From: Dromaius novaehollandiae
Taxonomy: Eukaryota > Chordata > Aves > Casuariiformes > Dromaiidae
NCBI RefSeq assembly: GCF_036370855.1
Contig: NC_088098.1
Location: 35,653,981-35,717,980 of the forward strand
Length of the DNA stretch: 64,000 nucleotides
Direction of reading: 5' to 3'
Shown here: positions 11,537 through 23,835 of the stretch, piece after piece
Layout of the letters: every line of letters begins with the position of its first letter
How positions within the stretch are numbered: position 1 is the first letter of the stretch
Program-made: the position numbers and the translations under genes
The notes under the pieces: model-generated
Databases searched by the model: none
What the model saw: only the letters and a program-made list of their open reading frames with translations
Told to the model about the DNA's origin: nothing

Positions 11537-14500
11537 GTGCTGGTGGTGAATTAAAAATGACATCAGCAAGTCTCTTACTTTCCAGTATCCTCTTCTGAGA
11601 ACTACCTAACCACTACAAAACCCACAAATACAACTTCAAGGCCATTGTAATCTTGAGTTTCTTATAAAGTAAACCAAATTTTAATGCAGGGGCAAAGCAG
11701 GGGCTTTTTTGGGGGTAGGAATCCTGAATCCTTTTTGCATAAAAATAATTGTGAAGTTTATGGTTCTGTGCCTTCAGTCTTGATTGTAGCATGCTAATTG
11801 GATCAGCAATTTGATGACAGATTTTATAATTTATATTTATTTCTGTTTGCTCTCTGTGGTATAAGTTTGGTGCCCCACTGGTGCTGACTGAAATACACGA
11901 ATGGTCAAAGACTGCACCAGACCCAAAGAACTAACAACATACAATTCTTATTCTGCAGATACCCTTCCCACACCGTGGTCCACTGAAGTCACTGGCCATC
12001 TGCCCATCACTCTGCAATTCTCTCTGAGAGATCAGAAACTAAGTAGGACTGCATTTATCACACCCCTTGTCTCCAAATTCCCATTTTCCAAAAAACGACC
12101 TATATTCCAAGCCATAACCGAGGCTAATGACCAGAGCTGTGTTCATGCACTCACTTATCCGAGTAATTTCCACGTTTCTGATCCTGTGTTGCTAACATAA
12201 AGGCTTTGCAGTAGGAGAGCTGCACCCTGAGCCCAAAATGCTGTGCATGATGTGAAAGGGAATCTGCACTCTTCAGAAAGTAATGTGCAGCCCAGCTGAG
12301 ACAGTGATGCATGAGCACATAGAGCTGGTACAAACGCAAACTCATGATCGTCCAACAGCCACAGTGCAGAAAGGCTCCAGCTCTGCAGCTGAGGGAGAAT
12401 GGGGCATCCCTGGGGCTCGCAGTACAGGCACAGCTCAGCTGCAGCACTAGCCTGTGCCTTGTTATGTGCAGAAGGGTAGAGCAGGAGGCGCACTTTCTGG
12501 GGGTGACTTGTAGGTAGAAACTGGGGGAAAAAAGGAAGGGAATCCCTGGGGAGGTGCAAAATAAGGAGGGGAGAGCTTGGCCCTTACCCGTTATCAGACT
12601 CAGAGGACCTGGACCTCTCCTGTGAGCTGAAATATCCAGCTCTTTTCCTTATAACCAAAAGGAAGCAGTTAAAAGCCAGTGGGCACCAGATTCACACTTC
12701 AGCCTCCCCTGACGTATCCACAGGATGAGGTTGTCTCTGTGTGCCTCAGTTGCCTTCACATACCTGCGACCGCCGCTCTGCACAGCTGTGTGACCTCGCC
12801 TGGAGCCTCTTCCAGCAGAGCTATCCTCACCATGTCCCTTTTCTTGCCTCTCATGGGGTATCCTACCTGTTTGCATGCTGCCTGCTGGCCTGCAACAGCA
12901 TCTGGACTGCAGCAGGCAGCAGAAAGGGAGACCAAGGCTGGGCCCAGGATGTCAACAACCTAGTCTGGGCTCAGAAAATGCCCAGCGGCCATTCAAGAGT
13001 AACTATAAACTCCTTCACACGAATTTTTCATTTACCAGGCTAATAGGCCCATGGGGGAGTAGGTTAATGAGAAGATAGGAGGCTGAAGCATACTTAGCCA
13101 AAAAACAGACACTGAAGACTGAACTTGGAGAAATCTAGATGGAAGGGCTGTTTTGAAGGATTGGCCTCCCCTGAAATGCGCTCCCATGAGCTCCTCCCCA
13201 GCTGTTAAACAATCTCATAACCAACATCGGTTGCTAACTTCAGTTTCTCTCACTTCTCCACCAGCTCTTCCAGCAGTGCGCAGGTCTCCATCCCAGAGCA
13301 AAAGCCGGGGCTGGGCATTCAATGCTCTTCCGAGAGTGGCAGCGCTTCTCCCCGGTCCAGAGCTGCCATCCTCCAGCCGCTCTGGATCCCTCCTCATTCA
13401 GTTTGGTCACTTGCTGGTGTCCAACATGAATAACATTTTGCCTGAGCTCTTCTCTCCAGTTCAGATCCTGTGGAAAGGGTGCATGGCCTGCATAAGCCAG
13501 GGCTGTGCTCTTTGCATCTGCTCAGCCCGTACGAGGAGCCGATCGGTTCCGGGGTTCCTGCACATCCTGAGAGGCATTTAAATAAGGTCAGGCAGACGGC
13601 TGAAGAATTGCATGATGAATCTTTCTTTTTACCTCTTTTATTATATAGTGATTACAGGAACTTTTCTGTCTGTCTTCTCTAGTACTGCAAACTGTAGAGA
13701 GGAACATACCTGTATTTATAGATGTCGTGAGTCTCTCTCTCTTTTGTATTGCTAGCCATCTCTCTCTGCCATACTACCTTTTGGCTGTGCTGTGATGCCC
13801 TTCTGAGGCTTTCTAAAAGCTTTTCCCTCATTTAGTTTGCCTCTCAGCTTGTAGCATTCATCTTTATTTTTCCAGACACTGAAATGCTCTTTGTACATTC
13901 ATTATTTCATGTTTTACAAATTCCCTTTACGTGACATTCTTAAAGCCTTTGCATTCTTTAGTCTTGGAGTTTGTAATTCTGAGTTTTAACAACCTACCTT
14001 CCATCTTTCTGGCTTGCTGTGAACATGGCCCAGCTCAAAAATGAACATTCAAAATCTTGCTGACCACTAGTTTTCGCAGCCTGTATGGTTTCCCTGCTCA
14101 TCAGCCCACTCTGCCTCCTCCCGCCACCACTAGCCATCACTTAGGACTGCTGGTTCCGGGTGCACCATTCAATTATGGTACAGTTACAGCTATGGTTACA
14201 GTTATTCCCTGTAATATATCAAGAAAATTACTTTGGAAATAGAGCTATGCCTCCCCAAGGTCCATCATTTCTTTTACGAGATTGCTTTGAACAGGGATGT
14301 GACTAGTCACGGCTATCGCCTCTTCTGATCAGCTCATCATAGATAAGAGATATGCATTTGGCAGTTCATCTTAGAGAAAGATAGGGCTAAAAAGTTGTGA
14401 AGCCACAGCACTGGATCTCACTCCAGTCCTCAACTCAAGTCCAGAGAGGGAAGGAGGAATATGAGACTTTTCTGCTGCAGTTGAGAAAGAATTTCTCTTT

Positions 14501-17500
14501 CTTGTTGTTTGAGGGGGAAATACAAGGAGCCTCCAGGGGCTTGAGCCAGGAATGAAAGTGCAGCTTAGGGAAATGGACCTTTTCGCTTACCTAGGACCCC
14601 ACTCCCTGTGCAGGCTGCTCTAAACTGGAGCAGTAGCCTGGTGGAGGAAAGCTGCAAATGCCACATTTGATTTTAAAATGGGAGACCCTGGCTGAAAACA
14701 ATCACTGGTGGGTAGAAACAACAACGTTCAAAATCTTCTCTAAAGAAGGCACCCTAAAAAAGCACTTCTTTCTCACTAATTTTCTTACATTAATATTGCC
14801 AAGTATTCTAGCAAGTGGTATGGTAGCTGATATTTTTCTTAGAGCCTCAACTACTGATGTCTTGTGATACACAATAAACTCAAGCTTTTCTTTATAAAAT
14901 AGTGTTTTCTAAAAAAAAAGAAAAAGTTGAACTCTCCAAGGTCAGGGGGGAAAAAGTAAAACAAAAACATCAAAAGTCAATTTTTATTTTTATGAGTTTT
15001 CTGTAGGTTTAATATTTTTTTAATGGCTAATGACACTGCTTAAAATACAGATTTCTTACAAGAAAACATACCTGCTATGGTTCTTTTTTAATTCAAAACT
15101 ACCAAAGACCTATGACCTTCTTTAAAGTACCCTCTGCTTTTTTTAAGACTAATTCCTTTAAAAATTAATTCTGAAATTGTTCACAGATTGTATTTTCTCC
15201 GCAGTGATGTCCCGAAAGTTAAACGTCTATCCTATCACTGACCTCACTGGTAAGTGTTTAAAGCGCAACTACATGGAGTTTCCCCAAATCATTAAAAAAA
15301 CAGTGGTTGAGCATTCTCGACAATGACTTCTTGACCCATATTGAACACAGGATTTTTAGAGGAGGACTGGAACTCTGCATCACATCGGCCTCAAAAACCA
15401 CAGACACTTCCTTCTTACTTTGAATGAGGCCGCAGGTGAATAACCAACACTGTGCTTTGATGTTCACCTGTTATGTTTCACCAGCACACTGGCATGCAGA
15501 ATTTTCTTGAGCTTTGATACATCTTTAATTAGCTAGGATTATGTCGTGTTATTAGAAACATCCTCAGGATCAAACACCAGGCTAGAAACATTGTCCTGAG
15601 AAAGCACGTGGAAGAAACAGTCTGTGCATCTTTCTGTGGTGTCTTTTACCTGAAGGTGAAATTCCCTCTACTTAAATACCTGTGCGAAGGAACCACAGAT
15701 CACACAGTGCTTAAAACTCAAAAGTGCTCAAAATCTGTCTGGAGACATCCCCAAGTTTCAGGTCACCCTCTTCCCCTCCACTTTGCTCCAACTCATTTGT
15801 AAGCTAATTTTTTGCATTTTATCATATATTTGTATTTATTTTTCTGTTCTATGCTAAGATTTTTCCTAGACTTTCAAGCTTGAAAAGATTAAAGCAGACT
15901 TCAAAAAATCTTTCAACTCAAGTGCTGGAAGAGCCTTATTTTAGCCAGGTCTGCCCAGCAATGGAAGCATCAGCAATGGAGATTGATTCTTCTTTATCCA
16001 TTTTGAAAAGAAAGCTTTTCCATAACAGCCCTTCATTATGGAAGCATCCCAGTAAGCAGGCAAGTTTCTTCTGGGCACGATCGTTACAGAAGGCATAAGG
16101 GATTCCTGTGCTGTGGGGGGAAATGATATCAACACAGAGACTGCAAGACCTTTATATTTTTGCCTTTTTCATGATAAACTCATGGAAGACGCTGAGAATT
16201 TTTTGGAAGGAGGAGGATGGTGTTATTAAAACTGCTTAGGCCAAGAGCGCCAAGGGACTTTGGAAAAGACTCCTGTGTCAGGCCTCAGCACAGACACTGC
16301 TGACTCAGACTTTTTGCAGAGGATGTACGATTCACCTATTTCCCTTGACAGTAACACTTTTGTTACACTGTCAGTAACACACTTCCTCTGACAGTAACAC
16401 TTTTGCTTATACATCAGACATTCCCCTGAACATCCTTGTTTCTGACCTTCACTTGGTACTGTTACATAATTTCTGGGTCTATGAAGTAAAAGATGCTACA
16501 CAAATATAATAAGGGTCATAAAATCGGTATTTCATATCATAAAAAGGCTAAGTAGAAAGGAACTATTAGTTCATTTTGGTCTCAATTTTAAATTATATTA
16601 CAAGACAAACTTTGCTTTAAATAATTTTATTCTTCCCTCAGAAATACTGATGTAGTGGAGCTCCAAGAGAAAGCCACTCAGAGACAAGCTGAAACAACAA
16701 TATACAGTTGCTACCGACATTTCTGCTCTTACCCTGGGAACACTGATATGGTAACTTCTATTGCAATGCCAGGAAGATTCAGTGCTTAATTTTAAAACAA
16801 AGAAAAAAAAACAAAAACAAAAAACCCCAAAACACTAACAAACCAGCATCAATGGAAGTGCAACATATTAGTCTAGTGGTCCTGCTTCAGCAGACAATCG
16901 CTGTTGACATCAGTAAAGCATAAAAGTTGCAACAGGACTTGCTGCAACAGGAGGCAGAAGAGAGAAAAGAAAATTCAGACCATCTCAACATACACAGCTT
17001 CATGCCACCAAAGGTACCACTATTAACCACTCCACCATATTACTGGTTCTTTTTAATTCAGAAATTAAAATCAAGCATATATTATGAGCCGCTGTTGCTT
17101 TATAGAGTGACCTACATAAATCCAACTATGTCTTGAGAATAGTCAGATCAGGTGAACTGAAACTTCTGTGCTTCCTGTTAATGTGGTGTGGTTGCAGAGC
17201 AGTGACTCAGTGACATGGCAAAGTGGAATTATTGACATATGTTTAAAAAAAAAAAACAAAAAAAAAGAATTTTGCAAGCTGGTTTATAATCCAAAATTCA
17301 GTTATGCACAATTACTTAGGTTAAGAAATAGCCTAAGCATTACACATTTTGATTTACCAAGTACAATCAGTTATAACATCTACAAATCCACAGCATCTTC
17401 ATTAAGTAAATCATTCTGAAGGGTAACAATGTCATTTAAGGTGAGGTACTTCCATCCAGGCACTGCTCGTAGTAAGGGTCGGGAGTGGCCACACGCAAGC

Positions 17501-17794
17501 ACTTCCACCAACGGTCTGAGTTCGCCATCCTCTGCTGAAGATAATCCCGTAACTGTTCAGTGATTCTGCATAACAGGGCTGCTGCAGAAGGAGCTCTAGT
17601 TCCCGTGTTATTAATAGGAATCTTCTAGTGATCATCCTTCTCTAGGAAGTCAACAGTCCATGCTCCGGCCCTTCTCCATCCTGAGGTTAAGCTCTTGCCC
17701 ATCTCCCAGGAGAGAACCTTAGTCAGCAAGTTTCCTGTTGGAGTGGGACTATTGTCAAGAATGTGAGATTTATGGGGCTGAAAAGGGACCAAGC

Positions 17795-17850
17795 GAAACA
17801 GTTAGTCTAGTGATTAGGATGCTGTTTTCCTGGGTTATCTGTTTTTAGCC
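17795..17850 (+). repeat. Possible tRNA-derived SINE head fragment
   Basis: The wording gttagtctagtgattagga followed by cctgggttatctg resembles the A-box region of tRNA-derived SINEs common in reptile genomes (gtctagtggttagga ... cctgggttc). It is a short fragment, identified from memory of the family pattern only. Confidence 0.35.
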
Positions 17851-20800
17851 ACATATTGTGCAGCTAAAATACATAAACAGGCTGGAGCCAGCTTCCCACT
17901 GGAAACAAACAGCACACTAGTCACGAGAGCACAGTTCTGGGAATATGCAAACCCGCCCCAGCTTGGGAGGGCACAGAGTCCTGCTGGATTTCCACCTTGT
18001 CTCACAACAGCCCTTATGCGACAGCTAGGCGCACAGTTCTCCAGATCAGGATGCATCCACAGATGCGGGGGAGTGTGTGTGTGCACGTGCGTGTGTCTCA
18101 CAGAAACCTGGTGACCAGGAACAGATGTACGAAGTGATACTTCAGAAGTATGGGCTTCTGCATCCTGTCCAGGTATTCCTATCCTACCTCTGGTCTTAAA
18201 TAAGGTGCTTTGGAGCCACCGCAGTGGTTGTCTACACTAGGAAGGATTTGCTAGCACAAGTGTATCACTAAACTCCCCCTATAAAGAGATAGCTCTTATC
18301 AGCAAATGAGTGCTTTCGCTCTTACACTTTTATTCCCATGAATGAAAAACTAACCCAATACAAGGTACATATGTGTTGCTTTAAACACTGTCAGGCCTTA
18401 TTCACCTTCAAGTTTCCAAGGGGCTGCCAAACCCCAGGAGAATCTTGTGCCGTTCTCTGCCCTCCACCCTAACAAGACGCTGAAGGACTACCAAAAGCAC
18501 AGGTCTCCTCAGTTTCCCAGGACTTTTCCCACACGCAGCACATCTGGCACACCGAGCTCAGACCTTAACCCCGGGGCTCAGTCCACCCCACAGGTTTTTC
18601 TAGAGCAGAGCCCACTAACAAACAGAGCTCAGTTTGCGACACAGAAGCCTCACAAGAATCAGCTCACATATCACGCAAATTAACTGTAGTAAACAGACTA
18701 TTTAGGAAACTCATTTACATTTTTAACAGGAAACTCCAGATGTTCTTCTTCAACATATTATTAAACTCAGAACAAAAAGCAACTTGGATTTCTGTGAAAC
18801 CGTATTTTTATTGGTTAGCTCCGAGCGGCTGACGAACTGAATCTTTAACTTTTGCCGTGTTCAGGGGTATGTGATGCAGCACTTTCTCAGTTAGAGCAAA
18901 GCCAGCCCGAGTCTGCACCTAAGAGAATTTACTATGCCCCGAAGTGCTAACCATAGGTCTGCAGAGTCCTCCCCTCTCTTCCTGAGACTCATATCTGTAA
19001 AGCTTTGAATAACTGCTGGAATCAGGACACTAATTTAGGTCACTTCAAATGAAAATTACTGTTTGAATCAGTTTGTTGTTTTTTTTTTTTTTTAATTTGC
19101 AAAACAATTTAAATGCTAATTGGAAGTTTATCACTCATTTGTGTGTATTTGGGTAATGGAACTATTTTGCTTCAGGCCACTAAATATTGGTCAACTAGTG
19201 CAATAGCAGAACTTCCACTTGCATCAATTGGTGAAGGATTGGGCTCTTTACTGACAAATTTTACCACACAGTAAAAACTGCCTTGCTGCTAGAACATTTG
19301 GTGTCAACTCAGCCTTGCAGTGGGAACAGACGTGTAATTAAAAAGCAGAATAGCATTACATAAATAAGTGCACGTTAGCATTTTCATAGAAGCTGTATTT
19401 CCTGACCCATCTTCAGTTGGTTTAGCTTTGTTCATTGAGTATGATGGACAGCATTTGAAAAGCACTTTTTCCTCTGCAGCTATCAGAAAGCACTAACATC
19501 AAGAGTCACATTAAAAAAACATCTTAGCACGTGGACTAGAAAAATTTGTCAATGAAGGAACTTCACGTTCTTCTTCACTTCCCTTGACCCTTCCTCAATA
19601 TACACTGGTTTTCAACCAGCCCTTACTCCAAAGGGAACTTGGACTACCTGCAAAGCAACACCAAAGGCAAATCTGTTTTCAGGAGGCTGTTGTTCACTGT
19701 ACAGGGGTCCCTATTAGCCATACAAACTACTTATGGATTTTTTAAATCAAAAAAACCTGAAAATACCCATACAACAATATAGTGACCGGTTTCCCAGCAT
19801 TCCCATCACTAGAACAGCACTGAGCAGCCTTGGGACTTAATCCAGATTGTATGTCCAAAACTATGCCTTGTTGTCTACATCTGCATCAAAAATAATCTCA
19901 CGCTGGTGGCTAAAGAATCTGACTGCTTGTATTTGCGAGGTTAATAAGATGAGTATATTTCTACATAACATTTCAGAACTCACCTTGGTGACACATTAGA
20001 ACTTGAAAGTAACAATAAAATATCAATACAAAGCTACAGCATTTTAGCAGGAATTTTTTTTAATTGAGTGGAATTATCCACAATCCCAAATTTTCTCACA
20101 AACTTTCCCACATGGCTGGAAAGCCCCAACTGATCACTCACAAAATGTTAGCCCCAGGGGTTCAGTGATAACTTCAGCATTGTAAGTACAGAAAGCTGAT
20201 GCATCATGAAAGACACTGGAAAAGGACAGTCTGAAAAGAAATGAATGTCCAGAGCCATAAAATGATGCAAGTGTGTAAACAGTACCTTGCTGCTACTGTA
20301 AGCACTTAGCTAAATCCATAAAAATCCTATCATGCCCAGAGGCAGCCAAACCTCCCTGGAAGAACTGCCCAACTACAGAGAACGGTGCTTCTTCTCTCCT
20401 GCTGAAGTCATTTCATTGTGATTTAGCCAGAAAGAGGAGGAGGTTGCTGGAGCAAGCACAACTCTCTACCTTAGTGAGAGAGAATCATTTGAGAACAAGG
20501 CGATCTTTGTTCCAACCCCTAGGCCAGCAAATGTTTTTTATGTAACGCAGAACAGAGTCCGCTGATAAAACTGAGAGCCTGTTTCTCATTCCCACAGACA
20601 GATAACAGGCTTATTATCTAGCAAGGTGGGAAGTCTTTTGAGAAGTGGCAGATTGGAATCAAGTCTCCTCCTTGTTGACTTGTTGGGTTAATACTGTATT
20701 TGCAGGAATATTGGGTGAAAGAGGGCACTTCCTGTGTTAGCAACATTTTGTGAGGAAAAGCTGGCTTATTCAGGTCTACAGGTGGTTCAGAGCTGTGAAT

Positions 20801-20989
20801 CCCAAGCAGTGAGATTCAGTCAGTATATATTCCCAACTTGGGAACAGAGGCTAAAGACATTCAGTTCCACACTTCTTATTGATTAGCTCCATTGTTAATA
20901 TGCTGATTTTGTAAATCCTGTTCCTAAGTCAACCAGCTCCCCAAGCTGTTTATTCCTTACATGTATCTCCTATTGGCAACTGCCATCCT

Positions 20990-21570
20990 CCTTGTTTAAC
21001 TGACAGGTCTCTCCACTTCAAGGCTTCTAAGATTTCCTTGGCAGAAAACAATACACATTCACCGCACAGCACGCAACTGTAATTATTAATAAAGGGTGCA
21101 CTTCTGAACTTTTTTCTGTGTTCGGCTTGCTGGAAAACACAACAGGAAACATCCTTAAAGGCTGGTCTGAGAAGTTCAGAAAAACAAGGCAAAAACGCCC
21201 TCTTGAAGAAATAAACAGACAACAATAGCAGAGAGGCATGAAGAATATTGTGTCTGCCTTGAAGACTATGGAAGAGCATTCTTCAGAAGCTTCGCACCAG
21301 TGTTACTCAGAAAAGGCATTTTGTCTACATTTCCCTTAAATTCTTCTGTCCAAAAGGAAATTAAGCTAGAACATTTCAGGCAAAAGCTAAAATCTGTTCA
21401 GACAGGAAATACCACATGATGATGTGTGAGAAGCCATGAGCTTCCACTCTCATCTCTAAGTTGGGTTTGCACCTTCATGCAACAAAAATGTCTCCTTCCT
21501 TTACAACTTCTATTGTCTCCTTGGCAGAAATAAATATACACGTACCATACAGCACACATAATAAACTCAA
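20990..21570. repeat. Degenerate local duplication (two units about 480 bases apart)
   Basis: Units near 20990-21090 and 21480-21570 share the core tccttggcagaaa followed by aatacacattcaccgcacag in the first and atatacacgtaccatacag in the second. The cttcta wording upstream of the core is also shared. The copies have diverged and lie beyond the MDM1 poly(A) signal. Confidence 0.45.
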
Positions 21571-22509
21571 TGCTACCCAGATGCACCACATTCACAGTGC
21601 AATACTGTACAGTAAATTGGTACATATGCTGTTAAAACCTCTACGACTTCCAGGCTTCAGGGTCAAGCCTACACAGAAACTCTGACGGACTGCCAGATAG
21701 CCAGGAATCCCAGGCAAACTTAGAAAACCAAAAAATATAAAAAATTCTTAAAGAAGAGGACATGGTTCTTAAAACGTAAATTACAGGTACCACAGAGGAG
21801 AAGCAACAAATGAGACATGTTGAACTACATGGTTAAACAAGGAAGTGGCCCATAATGAAGAATCTGGTCAGAAGACAACCAAATTAACCCTCCCACAATA
21901 CACCGATGCAACATTTCCATCTTTAGCCATTAAGCTTTCCATTGAAAAACTATCATTTTAGAGGAAAATTGGCACTTTTCATAACAAGTTGTTTCACACA
22001 AAAACCCCGTTTCCCTTTCAGTAAAAATTTTCTGACCAATTATAACAGAATTCTGAAGTGCATCCCAAAGAATAAACCTGAAAGTCCTTGAAATAAAATA
22101 GAATAGCGTGATTTGTTCCAAACAACGCTACTGGTAGGAAGATATTGTAATGCAGAACTTCTGGAGGAAGTGGACACTGATTTCTAACACAATCAGTGCT
22201 GGACAGCACTCACTCTTAAATTATCTCATTTGCAGAGGACTGGTCCTTTGGGGACTGCAGTCTTTTACCCTGTGTAGCACCCATCTGCTCTGGGTGTAGT
22301 CAGTCACAACTCCATGTATCAACATATCCAGCTTTAGTAACTTATCCTTTCTAAAGAACAGTTCTAAGTGGAAATATCCTGTCTTCCGTAAGTCCACAAA
22401 GGTTCCAGCTGAACAGCTGTTCCACTGATCAGAGAAGTGCCAATGCAACACGCCAATCTACCAATTTATCTATTGTAACTTGAATAGAAACAAAGCAAAG
22501 TTGATCTTT

Positions 22510-22515
22510 TTTATT
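22510..22515 (-). terminator. MDM1: MDM1 polyadenylation signal (candidate)
   Basis: This is a perfect AATAAA on the minus strand, about 1.2 kb past the stop. The following minus-strand sequence (22430-22480) includes GT-rich wording such as ggcgtgttgc. Use of other, more distal signals cannot be ruled out. Confidence 0.45.
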
Positions 22516-23388
22516 TTCAAATGCATACAAAATTGAAATTGATCTTGTACAAAATTTTTAAACCATGTATTACTAAAGTTTGAAACTATGTAAAAAGAAC
22601 TAAACCACTGTACGAACTGGCTGCTACCCACCTATTTCTCCCACTTCATGTTAACTTGTTTGCATCACTTGGACAGAGGAAACAGGCTGTCAGCATAAAT
22701 CACAAACAGTTTTTGCTTTGACAATGATTACAGTATCCCAGTCACCCAAAAACAGGCAACCAGAACAAGAGGTAATTAAGATGTCAAAGCCAAATAAAAC
22801 ATTCTTCCAAGTTTACTTTAAGAGACCAACTACTCCTAAATAACTGAGCAGAAGTAGGGCAGGGGAATACCAGTGCTTAGGTGTTTGAGATTGCTTTTTC
22901 TAGAGAAGTTGAAATTAACACTAAAAAATGGGTCTTGCCAACAAAAGACTTATGTCCACATTGATTCTTCTGACAAGCTGTGGTACTGTACACATTGAAC
23001 TCTCATAGTCATCCTAGCCAAAAAGCTGGGGCAATTAACAAAACCCCGAAGCTTAACCTTCTTTTCTCAAACTCTTGTATATTCCACGTTAGCTTTGTTA
23101 AGAAACAGTAGGAATTTTTTTGGCAGCAGCCTAAAAGCAGTAAGTAGTAAAAGTAACAAAGTTTGTTATAGCTCTGTGCTGCACTCACAATTCAGACAGC
23201 AACAAACAAATGTACCACAGCTGTCTAATACACCTGGTTAAAATCAAGCAACTGAGGTGTTCAGGGAACAACACTATTGCCCCTGAATACTGTCCTAGGT
23301 CATACTACATGACTGCAGTAGAACACCTTGAAGAATAACACATGGGCTGCATAAAAATAATTGTTTCAGTTTCAGGAGGGGCCATTGT

Positions 23389-23470
23389 AAAAACAAAAAA
23401 CAAAAAACAAAAAACAAAAAACAAAAAAAACAAAAAACAAAAAAACAAAAAACAAAAAACAAAAAACAAA
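23389..23470. repeat. (CAAAAA)n simple repeat in MDM1 3'UTR
   Basis: About 80 bases of C followed by five to eight A, repeated. On the transcribed strand this gives a U-rich tract with regular G interruptions, about 260 bases after the MDM1 stop codon. Confidence 0.9.
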
Positions 23471-23725
23471 CTCAGTACAACTGCTGTAAAATAATGAATT
23501 AGGACTGAATTCTTAGAGATATCAGGGACCTAGATTTTCAGCACTGGTCTAAATATTGAAATGTCAAAACTGGGCTGACACATCTAAAAAGTTGGACCTT
23601 CTTAGTGATAGGTGAAAGGATACTACATGACATCTACAATCACAGTTTAAAAAAATGTGCACAACTATAAACTGTAAAAATAAAGCATTTTGCAGAACAG
23701 TTTCTATAAAACCAGGTGAAACAGA

Positions 23726-23835
23726 TTATGTCTTGCCCCAGAAATCCTCCTTCCTCTTCTGAGCTCGTTCTAATACCTGAGATGCCAGTGAGCTAGAAGC
23801 TGCGGAGCGAGCAGAAATCTGAGACAGTTTGTCAT
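23726..23835 (-). CDS. MDM1: MDM1 coding exon 15 (terminal)
   Basis: The acceptor is ccccacag before 23835 and the TAA stop is at 23726-23728. It encodes residues 691-725 plus part of 690. ISARSAASSLASQ and the KEDFWGKT end match human ISARSAASSLRAFQ and KENFWGKT. Confidence 0.95.

Larger units (their letters stand above)
11540..22485. other. Intergenic spacer between IL22 promoter and MDM1 3' end
   Basis: No gene is supported. The longest open frame (13153-13581, plus strand, 142 codons) is Ser/Pro-rich, has no family resemblance and sits in a locally GC-richer stretch where long chance frames are expected. Short A-rich or T-rich runs occur near 14909, 16801, 17244 and 19080. tRNA-like SINE wording appears at 17795-17850. 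A degenerate local duplication is present at 20990-21090 and 21480-21570. Confidence 0.45.
22486..23725 (-). other. MDM1: MDM1 3' untranslated region
   Basis: This stretch runs from the base after the MDM1 stop codon to just beyond the AATAAA signal at 22510-22515 (minus strand), about 1.24 kb. Sequence just past the signal is GT-rich on the minus strand, as expected of a downstream element. It contains an unusual (TTTTTG)n tract on the mRNA strand. Confidence 0.5.

Noticed and set aside
13153-13581. Plus-strand open frame of 142 codons
   Set aside because: It is Ser/Pro-rich in a locally GC-richer area, with no homology recognised and no splice or promoter support.
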